Assembly (NCBI GenBank): GCA_947504035.1
Contig: CANNGA010000009.1
Span: 1 to 64,000, forward strand
Source of the DNA: an uncultured Flavobacteriaceae bacterium
GTDB taxonomy: Bacteria; Bacteroidota; Bacteroidia; Flavobacteriales; Flavobacteriaceae
Direction: 5' to 3'
DNA: 64,000 nucleotides
Positions within the stretch are counted from its first letter, which is position 1, and every line of letters starts with the position of its first letter. A program made the position numbers and the translations under genes. Positions 7,490-16,303 of the stretch are shown piece after piece. The notes under the pieces are model-generated. The model ran no database searches, was not told the DNA's origin, and saw nothing but the letters and a program-made list of their open reading frames with translations.

Positions 7490-10400
7490 TTAGTTTTTCG
7501 CGATTTTTATACTTAGTGTTTTATTTCTTAATTCTACAATATAAAGACCGCTAGGTAAGTTGTTGATATTTATTATTGGATAAGCATTTGTAACAATGCC
7601 TTTTAGTAAAGGCACGCCAAGCATATTATAAATAGTAAAATTTTCAGGTGTCTTTAAACCACTAAATTGGATGTGGCTTTGCGTAGGGTTAGGGCTAAGT
7701 GTGATACTGTTTGATGTTACTTCATTTATAGTTAGTGTCTCTGTGCGTAAAGCAGAAGTTAGCCAAAATCCGCCAAAGCTATCGGTGTTAAAGCGTATTT
7801 CCCATAGGTTATCTTGAGCATTCCAAACAATAGCGTCGTCTTCTGGGTTAATAAGTGCAATATCATCAGGATAACTGTTCACATTACCGCTACCATCGCT
7901 GCTATTTCCTTTTCTATTTACAATTCTAATATTTGCGATGTTTGCAATATCTGTAGGGCTCGTAGGGAGTAACTGCGTTTGCAGTGTATTGAAGGCATTA
8001 AACTCTTCTTGTGTAAAGAATAATGTAAGTGTACCAGTAGTTGTTTCTATATTATTTTGAGGCGTAATTTCATAATGACGTTTAACGTATTCAGAAGTGT
8101 TGGTCGTTGTTATATAGATTTTATTTGTGGTAATATCCTGTATGGGATTTGTTCCTGTAGCCTCCGTAATATTTAATAGCTCATTAAAAATGTTGCAATG
8201 GCAAGTTTCAGTAGTAGAGTTGGATTTTGTCTCGCTGGCATACATCATATTTTCTATAGGGTGCACATTGTTAAATTTTATATTATCAGGACTACAATGA
8301 CCAAGTGCCATAAGTTCCATTCCATAATTAAAATCACTTTTGGATCTTGGCGCACCACTAAGATACGTAGTGCCGCTTTGTGTTTTTCCCAAAAGAGGAG
8401 AGCTATCTATGTTTCCAATAGCGATATCGGCAGCAAGAACCGTTCCTAATTCGGTTCCGTCTGTTTTCCATAATTCCCTTCCATGGATACCGTCATTTGC
8501 CGAAAAATAGATGGTATCACCTATTAGTAAAAAACCTTGCGGACTGCTATCCTCTGGCCCTGGATTAATATCTTTAACCATTACGGTACCTGCTTCAGTT
8601 CCGTCTGTTTTCCATAATTCATCACCATGAGTGCTATTGCTCATACGAATAAATAATGAATTACCAACAACGTCGAATCCAATTATAGAATGCTCAGAAT
8701 TAAACGTTTTAATTATTACTGTACCTGTTTCAGTTCCATCGCTCTTCCATAATAACTCAGACGATAAAAGAGGGTCTAACCTAGTAGATGTCGTGTATAA
8801 TGTATTGTTAAAACTAATATTGTTTTGCCGAAATCTATTTATTCTTATATTCTTATCAAGCTTTTTTATTAAAAAAGTTCCAGTTTCAGTTCCGTCACTA
8901 CGCCATAGTTCATCTAAATCTTTTTGAAAAAAAATGAGATCTCCTACTGCTATAAAATCAGCCAATACGCTAGAAGATTCTCCAAGGCTTATGTCTTTTA
9001 CCATAGTAGTTCCAGTTTCAGTTCCATCACTTTTCCACAATTCATTGCCATGAATACCGTCATCTCCTGTAAAATAAAATATATCGTTTACATGAACTAA
9101 AGTGGATAGATTTCCAGACACAGATATTTCTGGATTAATATCTTTTACCATGGTAGTTCCTGCTTCATTCCCATCACTCTTCCATAATTCCTCACCGTGA
9201 ATACCATCGTTAGCTTTAAAAAAAAGACTGTTGTTTTTAATGATGATATTGGAAAATAGTATGCTAGCATCGCGTCCTAAATTAATATCTTTTACCATAG
9301 TAGTGCCAGCCTCAGTGCCATTACTTTTCCACAGTTCTTCACCATGAATACCATCGTTAGCAATAAAATAAAGGATATTGTTTGAGTGTGTTATATTATA
9401 AATTAAAGAAAACTGCTTTACTAGCCTAGTATTTTTCTCCGTTGCATCAGTCGTCCAAAGGCCATTATTAGCAATAAAAAACATCTTTCCGTTACTGGTA
9501 GTGAAGCTTCCTAAAGATGATGAACTCGTTGCAGTTTCAAAATTACCAGTAGGTTCAATAATTGTTGTCCCCTGTGTTGTCCCATCACTTTTCCATAGTC
9601 TTATACTTCTATCTTCTACTTCAACAGAATACCCTAAAAAATATAAAATATCATTTATTTCTACTGCTTTAGACAACTCATCTAAAAGCTTTGTAGTTCT
9701 ATGTAATTTTGGGTTAATATTTTTAACTAGAACTGTGCCTTGATCAGTACCATCCGTTTTCCAGAGTTCTCTAATTTCATTTATACTAGGTGGAGGTTCT
9801 ATACCTTCTAGACGTAAATAAACAGTGTTGCGAGCATTTATTAATGCAGAGATTTTTATGTTTTCGTTTGCGAAGTTTCTAACAAGGTTAGTGCCTTCTT
9901 CTGTTCCATTACTTTTCCATAATTCAAACCCTGAAGTCATGTATAGGTTGTTATTGTTAGCGCTAAAGATACTTACAGAATTGATAAATGGTGTTTCGCT
10001 TATTAAAATAGTTCCTTCTGCCGTCCCATCACTTTTCCATAAATTATGGTTAAAAGTAAAATAAAGCGCATTTTTAAAACTAATTAGATGGGTGGGGACG
10101 CTAGAATTATGACCTTCGTCTAAATCTTTGACCAAAACAGTGCCCTCTTCTGTGCCATCGCTTTTCCATAATTCTTTTCCATGAACTCCATCATTTGCGC
10201 TAAAGTAAAGTGTGTTATTTACTTTAGTAAATTGATCTAAAGAACTGCTAGAGCTACCAGAACGAATGTCTTTAACTAAAGAAGTGCCTTCTTCTGTTCC
10301 ATCACTTTTCCATAATTCTTCTCCATGGATGTCATCATGAACTTTAAAAAACAAAACATTGTTGATTATTAGCGATTTTATATCGCTACTGTTACTTTTA

Positions 10401-10963
10401 GAAATATTGATACCCTCTTTAATTAAAATAGTACCGTCCTCCGTTCCATCACTTTTCCATAATCCGTATTTTCCATCATTAGATGTCGCCGCAAAATAAA
10501 CGGTATTGTTTGTAACTGTTTCTTCCCCGAAATTTTTAAAAGGTAATCCTGATCCACTTAACTGGAAACCTCCTTTTACCAAAACAGTACCTTCTTTCGT
10601 TCCGTCAGTTTTCCATAATTCTCCAATACGGGTTGTAAAGAGCAGAGTGTTATCGATTTTCACAAATTGAGTAGGACTGCTAGATCCGTTTTTAGCAATG
10701 TCTTTAATCATATAAGTACCTTGCATTGTCCCATCGGTTCGCCATAGTTCACTGCCATGAACATTATCTGAATAGCTGTAGTAAAGAATGCCATCAAGCT
10801 CTTCCATTGAAGCACCTAAATCTAATGGATTAATGCCAAGTCCACCTCCAACTATTTCAGTGCTAATATTCAAATCTTTAATCAAGTAAGGGACTTGGGC
10901 TTTTAAATTGAAAATTATACTTAATAAAAATAGTGACAGTAGTTTGGTGTGATTTTTCGTCAT
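7490..10963 (-). CDS. Giant ELWxxDGT-repeat protein secreted by the type IX system
   Basis: The 1157 residues begin with a signal peptide (cleavage after NLKAQ). About 17 repeats of the form ELWKSDGTEAGT, each followed by a short beta-rich unit (often NDGIHG), fill residues 40-850. Such repeats suggest a beta-propeller or beta-solenoid surface protein. A non-repetitive region follows (about 860-1080), then a T9SS type A sorting tail (about 1085-1157: LSPNPTQ, GLYIVEL, final IAKN). It is predicted to be exported across the outer membrane and anchored or released, probably for adhesion or polymer binding; no catalytic motif is seen. It is transcribed alone. Confidence 0.9.
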   Translation of the reverse strand: MTKNHTKLLSLFLLSIIFNLKAQVPYLIKDLNISTEIVGGGLGINPLDLGASMEELDGILYYSYSDNVHGSELWRTDGTMQGTYMIKDIAKNGSSSPTQFVKIDNTLLFTTRIGELWKTDGTKEGTVLVKGGFQLSGSGLPFKNFGEETVTNNTVYFAATSNDGKYGLWKSDGTEDGTILIKEGINISKSNSSDIKSLIINNVLFFKVHDDIHGEELWKSDGTEEGTSLVKDIRSGSSSSSLDQFTKVNNTLYFSANDGVHGKELWKSDGTEEGTVLVKDLDEGHNSSVPTHLISFKNALYFTFNHNLWKSDGTAEGTILISETPFINSVSIFSANNNNLYMTSGFELWKSNGTEEGTNLVRNFANENIKISALINARNTVYLRLEGIEPPPSINEIRELWKTDGTDQGTVLVKNINPKLHRTTKLLDELSKAVEINDILYFLGYSVEVEDRSIRLWKSDGTTQGTTIIEPTGNFETATSSSSLGSFTTSNGKMFFIANNGLWTTDATEKNTRLVKQFSLIYNITHSNNILYFIANDGIHGEELWKSNGTEAGTTMVKDINLGRDASILFSNIIIKNNSLFFKANDGIHGEELWKSDGNEAGTTMVKDINPEISVSGNLSTLVHVNDIFYFTGDDGIHGNELWKSDGTETGTTMVKDISLGESSSVLADFIAVGDLIFFQKDLDELWRSDGTETGTFLIKKLDKNIRINRFRQNNISFNNTLYTTSTRLDPLLSSELLWKSDGTETGTVIIKTFNSEHSIIGFDVVGNSLFIRMSNSTHGDELWKTDGTEAGTVMVKDINPGPEDSSPQGFLLIGDTIYFSANDGIHGRELWKTDGTELGTVLAADIAIGNIDSSPLLGKTQSGTTYLSGAPRSKSDFNYGMELMALGHCSPDNIKFNNVHPIENMMYASETKSNSTTETCHCNIFNELLNITEATGTNPIQDITTNKIYITTTNTSEYVKRHYEITPQNNIETTTGTLTLFFTQEEFNAFNTLQTQLLPTSPTDIANIANIRIVNRKGNSSDGSGNVNSYPDDIALINPEDDAIVWNAQDNLWEIRFNTDSFGGFWLTSALRTETLTINEVTSNSITLSPNPTQSHIQFSGLKTPENFTIYNMLGVPLLKGIVTNAYPIININNLPSGLYIVELRNKTLSIKIAKN

Positions 10964-11011
10964 GTTATGAGAGGCATGGTTTGTGCTAAAATAATAAAAA
11001 TTAATTTGTGA

Positions 11012-11019
11012 TATTTTTG
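11012..11019 (+). promoter_or_regulatory. Candidate promoter of the type III PKS operon
   Basis: TATTTTTG matches the -7 consensus, 69 bases before the first gene of the operon. No other strong candidate lies within the operon. Confidence 0.45.
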
Positions 11020-11087
11020 GACAAAGTATATGGTAAGACAGTTTGAAATATAAATGCTACTTTGTGCTAAATTTTGTTGATAAACTA

Positions 11088-11537
11088 ATGGTTCTAAAAA
11101 AAGCACTTTACAAACAATGCAAAGTATTTATAAATATACGTCTGCAAACCATCCAAACCACCATTGCAGACATTCAAAACAGTTTATTATCTGAAACGAA
11201 AAGCAGCGCGGGCGACAAGCACGAGACAGGGCGCGCCATGTTACAACTAGAGCGTGAAAAAGCAGGGCAGCAATTGGCAGAGATTCAAAAAGTGAAACAA
11301 ATTTTGGCTAAGATTGATGTGGAAAAAACAACTCCAAAGATTGGTCTGGGTAGTGTGGTTTATACCAGTAATGTCAATTATTTTATAGCAGTAAGTGCAG
11401 GAGCTCTAGAAGTAGACGGTACCGTGTTTTATGCCATTTCTGCGGCCACACCAATAGCACGATTACTACTATCGCAATCTGAAGGCGCTACCCTAACCTT
11501 TGGTGAGCGCAGCTTTAAGATCTTAAAAATCCTTTAG
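11088..11537 (+). CDS. GreA/GreB-like transcription factor, first gene of the PKS operon
   Basis: The 149 residues have the two-part Gre layout: an N-terminal helical hairpin (about 1-75) and a C-terminal FKBP-like beta domain (about 80-149, GLGSVVYT...SAATPIARLLL). The hairpin tip SAGDKHETGRAM keeps an Asp and a Glu in the place of the acidic pair that reactivates stalled RNA polymerase. It is shorter than housekeeping GreA. Homologues in this setting are often mislabelled 3-oxoacyl-ACP synthase; I see no such fold. The Met at 11088 is chosen because the upstream extension is Cys/Phe-rich and unlike the family. Its role in the operon (perhaps aiding elongation) is inference. Confidence 0.65.
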   Translation: MVLKKALYKQCKVFINIRLQTIQTTIADIQNSLLSETKSSAGDKHETGRAMLQLEREKAGQQLAEIQKVKQILAKIDVEKTTPKIGLGSVVYTSNVNYFIAVSAGALEVDGTVFYAISAATPIARLLLSQSEGATLTFGERSFKILKIL

Positions 11538-11596
11538 AAAAACGTTAAATCCTTTTCTATTGATAGATTTGTAACTAACTTACTCAAAAAAAGAAT

Positions 11597-12112
11597 ATGA
11601 AATACCATTTGGTCCTTTTATGTATGGTGTGTAACCTAGCCTTAGGTTTTGCTCAAGACACTTCCCGTATCGACTTTGTGATTAAAAATTTAGGCGTTGG
11701 TGTCGATGGTCATTTTGAAACCTTTAGCATACAACCCCGTTTTGAAGAGGAACAACTTAAAGCCCTCTCGGGGACAATTGCTGTAGCCTCTATAAAGACA
11801 GGTATAAATGCCAGAGACGAACACCTTTTAAAAGCCGATTATTTTGATGTTGAAAGCTACCCCCAAATACGTTTTGAGAGCGAAGCTATAACTTCAAAGA
11901 AGACAGGAGTTTACAAGGTACCTCTAAAACTCACACTAAAAGGCAAAACGAAACGCCTAAGCATTCCTGTAACCGTTACAAACACTGCAAAAGGCACTAA
12001 ATTACAAGCCACTTTCGAAATTGATCGCAGTGCTTTCGATGTAGGTGGCGGCGGACTCATTTTAAGCAAAACAGTTGTGGTTACTGTGGTGTATTATGAC
12101 AAGCGCGTGTAA
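11597..12112 (+). CDS. YceI-family periplasmic lipid-binding protein
   Basis: The 171 residues begin with a signal peptide (cleavage near GFAQ), followed by a YceI-type beta-barrel. The family motif is visible: SIKTGINARDEHLLKADYFDVESYP, then PLKLTLKGKTK and FEIDRSAFDVG. YceI proteins hold polyisoprenoids or other long amphipathic lipids in a hydrophobic channel. It is directly joined to the next gene (0 bases). In this operon it may carry the lipid product or an intermediate in the periplasm (inference). Confidence 0.85.
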   Translation: MKYHLVLLCMVCNLALGFAQDTSRIDFVIKNLGVGVDGHFETFSIQPRFEEEQLKALSGTIAVASIKTGINARDEHLLKADYFDVESYPQIRFESEAITSKKTGVYKVPLKLTLKGKTKRLSIPVTVTNTAKGTKLQATFEIDRSAFDVGGGGLILSKTVVVTVVYYDKRV

Positions 12113-13243
12113 ATGGCAGCTACAGTTTTCGATGTTATAATCATTGGTGGAGGCTTGGCAGGATTAACCAGTGCCATTCACCTCTCTAAAGCCAATTACA
12201 ACGTTTTACTTATTGAGAAGCAGAGTTACCCAAAGCACAAGGTATGTGGCGAGTATATTTCTAACGAAGTACTGCCCTACTTAGAGACTTTAGGCTTTTC
12301 ACCTTTTGCCCATGGTGCTACGCGAATAGATGCCTTCGAATTAACAACCCATAACAATAAGCGTATTACTGCGAAGTTGCCCTTGGGCGGTTTTGGTTTA
12401 AGCCGCTACACGATGGACAATGCGTTGTTGAAACACGCCCAATCTCACGGCATGCAAAAGCTTAAAGATACCGTGGTAGATGTGGTCTTTAAAAACGATA
12501 TGTTTCACGTTAAAACCAAAACAAGGGGGGTATTACAAGCAAAATTGGTTATTGGTGCCTATGGCAAACGCTCTAACTTAGATGTGAAATTTCAAAGAAA
12601 ATTTATAACCAAACAATCCCCTTATCTGGCAGCAAAACTCCATGTCTCAGGACAATTTCCTAAAGATAAAGTGGCGTTACATAATTTTAAAGGCGGTTAT
12701 TGTGGGGTGTCTAAAGTAGAAAACGACAGTATTAATCTCTGTTACATTACAAGCTTCAAGGCTTTTAAAACCTATAAAGACATTAATGCATTTCAAGAGG
12801 CTGTGGTCTTTAAAAATAAAGCATTGCAAGAATTATTTCGGGACAGCAAACCAGAATTTGATGCCCCCTTAACCATTAGTCAAATTTCATTTGAAACCAA
12901 AGCCCCTGTAGAAAACCATATCCTCATGTGCGGTGATACCGCAGGAATGATTCATCCTTTATGCGGTAATGGTATGAGTATGGCCATTCGCAGTGCACAA
13001 TTGGCATCTAAACATATAATAGATTATCTTGAAGGACAAATTAAGACCCGAGACGATTTAGAAAAAATATATACCAAAACATGGAAGCTTAATTTTGCAT
13101 TACGACTAAAGGTAGGCCATAGCATTGCTTTTTTATTTCGGCAAAATTGGCTCGCTCCTAAATTATTAGTTGCATTACGGCATTTGCCTTTTTTAATGCC
13201 TTTAATTATTAAAATGACCCATGGCAAACCCATGACACCTTAA
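12113..13243 (+). CDS. FAD-dependent oxidoreductase (geranylgeranyl reductase/PHBH type)
   Basis: The 376 residues start with an FAD Rossmann motif (IIIGGGLAGL, 9-18) and an acidic Glu35, followed by the KVCGEYIS segment typical of geranylgeranyl-reductase-like flavoproteins. A second FAD contact, CGDTAGMIHPLCGNGMSMA, lies near 268-286. These enzymes hydroxylate aromatic rings or reduce double bonds of lipids. Next to a type III PKS and methyltransferase it may hydroxylate the PKS ring, as SrsC does in Streptomyces phenolic lipid synthesis; reduction of the alkyl chain is the alternative. Confidence 0.75.
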   Translation: MAATVFDVIIIGGGLAGLTSAIHLSKANYNVLLIEKQSYPKHKVCGEYISNEVLPYLETLGFSPFAHGATRIDAFELTTHNNKRITAKLPLGGFGLSRYTMDNALLKHAQSHGMQKLKDTVVDVVFKNDMFHVKTKTRGVLQAKLVIGAYGKRSNLDVKFQRKFITKQSPYLAAKLHVSGQFPKDKVALHNFKGGYCGVSKVENDSINLCYITSFKAFKTYKDINAFQEAVVFKNKALQELFRDSKPEFDAPLTISQISFETKAPVENHILMCGDTAGMIHPLCGNGMSMAIRSAQLASKHIIDYLEGQIKTRDDLEKIYTKTWKLNFALRLKVGHSIAFLFRQNWLAPKLLVALRHLPFLMPLIIKMTHGKPMTP

Positions 13244-13245
13244 CG

Positions 13246-13977
13246 TTGAATTTGTTTATAGACACCACCCATAGAAGCAATGCCACAGAAATCATGGACG
13301 ATTTCGAGATGGAGGGTACCTTACTTCGTGATACCTTAGATAAACTTGGTACAATAAATAAATGGCTAGGCGGAAATCGCGTTACACTTAACGGCATAAC
13401 AAGCTTATTAAAAGGCAAGCCTAAAACCCAAACCTATCGCATTGTAGATTTAGGCTGTGGTCATGGCGATATGCTGCGTTTAGTAGCACAACTTGGGCGA
13501 AAAAAAGGCTATACCTTTCAGTTAGTAGGTATAGATGCCAATGCCGATACCATTGCTTATGCCAAAGCGTTGTCTGTAGATTATCCTGAAATCTCATATC
13601 GAAAAGAAGATATTTTTTCAGAAGCCTTCCAGAAGCAACGTTACGACATCACATTGGCAACATTATTTTTACATCATTTTAAAACGGAAGCACTAGAAGC
13701 GTTGTTAAAAAATAGCTGCCAGCAGTCGGCCATAGGTATTGTTGTTAACGACTTGCAACGTAGTGCTGTAGCCTATGGTTTGTTTAAAATAATAGGACTT
13801 GGCATTTCTAACGAAATGATTCGTAAAGACGGCCTCACCTCGATACTAAGAGCGTTTAAGCGCAAAGATTTAGAAGCATTGTCGAAAAGACTTCAGTTAC
13901 CTACACGCATCACCTGGCAATGGGCATTTCGGTACCAGTGGCTCATTGACACCGAAACACAAAAATTAAAAAAATAG
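13246..13977 (+). CDS. SAM-dependent methyltransferase of the PKS operon
   Basis: The 243-residue class I methyltransferase has motif I VDLGCGHGDM (near 66-75), an acidic GIDANADT strand after it, and TLATLFLHHF as motif IV/post-I. It resembles UbiE/small-molecule O- or C-methyltransferases. The start is a TTG at 13246, 2 bases after the preceding stop; the residues it adds (HRSNATEIMDDF) fit the family, while the first ATG at 13294 would remove them. It probably methylates the PKS-derived ring (inference from the neighbours). Confidence 0.8.
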   Translation: MNLFIDTTHRSNATEIMDDFEMEGTLLRDTLDKLGTINKWLGGNRVTLNGITSLLKGKPKTQTYRIVDLGCGHGDMLRLVAQLGRKKGYTFQLVGIDANADTIAYAKALSVDYPEISYRKEDIFSEAFQKQRYDITLATLFLHHFKTEALEALLKNSCQQSAIGIVVNDLQRSAVAYGLFKIIGLGISNEMIRKDGLTSILRAFKRKDLEALSKRLQLPTRITWQWAFRYQWLIDTETQKLKK

Positions 13978-13988
13978 AAAACGAATAT

Positions 13989-15041
13989 ATGGCAGTAAGA
14001 ATTACATCGGTAGCCAAACAATTACCGCAGTATAGCAGAGAGACCAAAGACATTTTACCATTAGTAGAACTATGGTTAGAAGGCAAAGAAGAGCGCTATA
14101 GGCGCAAAGTACTTAAGATTTTTGAAAACGCAGCTGTAGACAAGCGCTATTCCATTATGGCACCCGAAGAGGTGTTTGTAAATACGTCTTTCGAAGAGAA
14201 AAACGATATTTATAGTCGCGAATCTATAAAACTTGCCGAAAAAAGTCTGCAAAAAGCATTAGATAAAGCCGCTTTACAGGCCACAGATATCGACTACATC
14301 ATTACAGTGAGTTGTACAGGGATTATGATTCCGTCTTTAGATGCCTACCTTATCAATAGCCTTAACATGAGGCAAGACATCGTACGCTTACCAGTTACCG
14401 AAATGGGATGTGCCGCAGGCGTTTCTGGTGTTATTTATGCTAAAAACTTTTTAAAGGCAAACCCTAATAAACGTGCCGTTGTGGTGGCTGTAGAATCACC
14501 AACAGCAACGTTTCAATTAGAAGACTTTTCTATGGTGAACGCTGTGAGTGCTGCTATTTTTGGAGATGGCTGTGCCAGTGTGATTTTATCGTCTTACGAA
14601 GACGAAAAAGGCCCAGAAATTAAAGCCGAAGCCATGTATCACTTTTTCGATGCCACAGACATGATGGGCTTTAAATTGCGAAATACAGGCCTACAAATGA
14701 TTTTAGACCAAAGTGTACCGCAAAAAATAGCAGACCATTTTCCTAAAATTATACACCCATTTTTAGAAGACAACAAGTTAACCATTGCAGATATCGACCA
14801 CTTGGTGTTTCATCCAGGAGGTAAAAAAATAGTGCAAACGGTTGAAGATTTATTTGGTGCCCTAGGCAAAAATATTGATGATACTAAAGAGGTGTTACGC
14901 CTGTACGGAAACATGAGCAGTGCCACCGTACTGTACGTTTTAGAACGCTTTATGGATAAAGATTTGCCAAAAGGCGATAAAGGGATCATGTTAAGTTTTG
15001 GCCCTGGCTTTTCGGCGCAACGTGTATTGTTAGAATGGTAG
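13989..15041 (+). CDS. Type III polyketide synthase (chalcone synthase-like)
   Basis: The 350-residue homodimeric ketosynthase extends an acyl starter with malonyl-CoA and cyclises it without an ACP domain of its own. The catalytic triad is Cys141 (EMGCAAGVSG), His275 (VFHPGGKK) and Asn308 (YGNMSSATV); the SFGPGFSAQ loop near 336 is the family's GFGPG loop. Bacterial homologues make alkylresorcinols and alkylpyrones from long fatty starters. It is 4 bases upstream of an enoyl-reductase-like gene in an operon with its own ketosynthase and ACP, so its starter may be supplied in cis. Confidence 0.92.
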   Translation: MAVRITSVAKQLPQYSRETKDILPLVELWLEGKEERYRRKVLKIFENAAVDKRYSIMAPEEVFVNTSFEEKNDIYSRESIKLAEKSLQKALDKAALQATDIDYIITVSCTGIMIPSLDAYLINSLNMRQDIVRLPVTEMGCAAGVSGVIYAKNFLKANPNKRAVVVAVESPTATFQLEDFSMVNAVSAAIFGDGCASVILSSYEDEKGPEIKAEAMYHFFDATDMMGFKLRNTGLQMILDQSVPQKIADHFPKIIHPFLEDNKLTIADIDHLVFHPGGKKIVQTVEDLFGALGKNIDDTKEVLRLYGNMSSATVLYVLERFMDKDLPKGDKGIMLSFGPGFSAQRVLLEW

Positions 15042-15045
15042 TACA

Positions 15046-15840
15046 ATGAACGAATTTCAAAATAAAAACAATTGGGCACTCATCTTAGGCGGCAGCAGCG
15101 GCTTAGGTTTAGCCAGTGCTAAAAAATTAGCGGCACACGGGATGCACATTTGCATTGTACACCGCAGTCCTAGACACTACGAAGCAGCACTAGCAAAAGA
15201 AATTGAGGCCATTACGGCCATGGGCGTACAATGCCTTGTGTTTAATAAAGATGCCTTAAAAGAAGCCAAACGCAATGAAATACTTCAAGCATTACAAACA
15301 GCTTTAGGCGATAATGGCCAATTAAAAACACTGGTACATAGCATTGCCAAGGGAAATTTAAAACCTATGGTTTCTGAAGCGCAACCCACATTGCAGCATG
15401 ACGATTTTGCTTTAACCTTGCATGCCATGGCTATAAGTTTATACGATTGGACAGCAGCGCTACATGCCGCGCAACTTTTTGCCCAAGACGCCCGCATTAT
15501 AAGTTTTACAAGCGAAGGAAATACCAAACCGTTACAACATTACGCCGCGGTTTCGGCAGCCAAAGCCACCTTAGAAGCCATTACCAGAAATATAGCTTTA
15601 GAGTTTGCGCCTTACGGCATTAAAGCCAATTGCATCCAAGCAGGAGTTACAGATACGGCATCTATGCGTCTCATTCCAAATAGTGAAACCTTAGTCGCAC
15701 ACACCCTAAAACGCCACCCTAATAAACGGCTTACTTTACCAGAAGATGTCGCCAATGTGGTGTACTTATTAAGTAAGGATGAAGCCCGATGGATTACAGG
15801 TACAGTACTTATAGCAGATGGTGGCGAACACCTGTTATAA
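15046..15840 (+). CDS. Enoyl-ACP reductase-like SDR
   Basis: The 264 residues form a Rossmann short-chain dehydrogenase with cofactor loop GGSSGLGLASA (15-25). The active-site spacing is Tyr166-x6-Lys173 (HYAAVSAAKA), the spacing of FabI/FabL enoyl-ACP reductases rather than the Y-x3-K of classical SDRs. It is therefore likely to reduce the enoyl intermediate in the operon's private fatty-acid cycle. No separate ketoreductase gene is seen in the operon, so either this enzyme is bifunctional or housekeeping FabG is shared. Confidence 0.8.
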   Translation: MNEFQNKNNWALILGGSSGLGLASAKKLAAHGMHICIVHRSPRHYEAALAKEIEAITAMGVQCLVFNKDALKEAKRNEILQALQTALGDNGQLKTLVHSIAKGNLKPMVSEAQPTLQHDDFALTLHAMAISLYDWTAALHAAQLFAQDARIISFTSEGNTKPLQHYAAVSAAKATLEAITRNIALEFAPYGIKANCIQAGVTDTASMRLIPNSETLVAHTLKRHPNKRLTLPEDVANVVYLLSKDEARWITGTVLIADGGEHLL

Positions 15841-15865
15841 GGGGAAATTTTTGATAGATATAACA

Positions 15866-16303
15866 ATGACAACAGAAGATATTAGAGCACGTTTACCTTA
15901 CCAAGACCCTTTTCTATTTGTAGATGGTATCGATGCCGTTTCAGAAGAAGGCATTACAGGACATTATACCTTTAAAGCCGATGCCCCGTTTTATAAAGGG
16001 CACTTTAAAGACAATCCCATAACACCGGGAGTCCTTTTAACCGAGTGTATGGCACAAATAGGGGTGGTTTGTTTGGGCATGTATTTGCTAAAAGACACTC
16101 TGCAAACAGGTATTACGCCGCAAATCGCATTAACCTCCCATCAAATGGATTTTTATATCCCCGTGTTGCCAGGCGAAACCGTAACCGTCATTTCAGAAAA
16201 GGAAGTCTTTCGATTTCATAAATTAAAGTGCAAGGTTAAACTAATGAATGCCAAAGGCGAATTAGTGTGTAGAGGAAAAATTTCAGGAATGTTGAGTGTA
16301 TGA
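15866..16303 (+). CDS. FabZ-like 3-hydroxyacyl-ACP dehydratase
   Basis: The 145-residue hotdog-fold enzyme carries the FabZ motif GHFKDNPITPGVLLTECMAQ with catalytic His46 and Glu60. It would dehydrate 3-hydroxyacyl-ACP made by the neighbouring ketosynthase. The start at 15866 gives MTTEDIRARLPY, the normal FabZ N-terminus; an earlier in-frame Met overlaps the preceding gene and adds unrelated residues. It overlaps the next start by 4 bases, indicating translational coupling. Confidence 0.85.
   Translation: MTTEDIRARLPYQDPFLFVDGIDAVSEEGITGHYTFKADAPFYKGHFKDNPITPGVLLTECMAQIGVVCLGMYLLKDTLQTGITPQIALTSHQMDFYIPVLPGETVTVISEKEVFRFHKLKCKVKLMNAKGELVCRGKISGMLSV

Noticed and set aside
8198-10064. Plus-strand ORFs of 79-98 residues opposite the ELWxxDGT gene
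   Set aside because: They are antisense frames of the repeated coding sequence, share no family features and recur because the repeat recurs.
13989-15041. FabH-type KAS III instead of type III PKS
   Set aside because: The sequence has the chalcone synthase Cys-His-Asn context (GCAAG, HPGGKK, GNMSSATV) and the SFGPG loop, and it sits with a methyltransferase and flavoprotein. The real fabH is at 4500.
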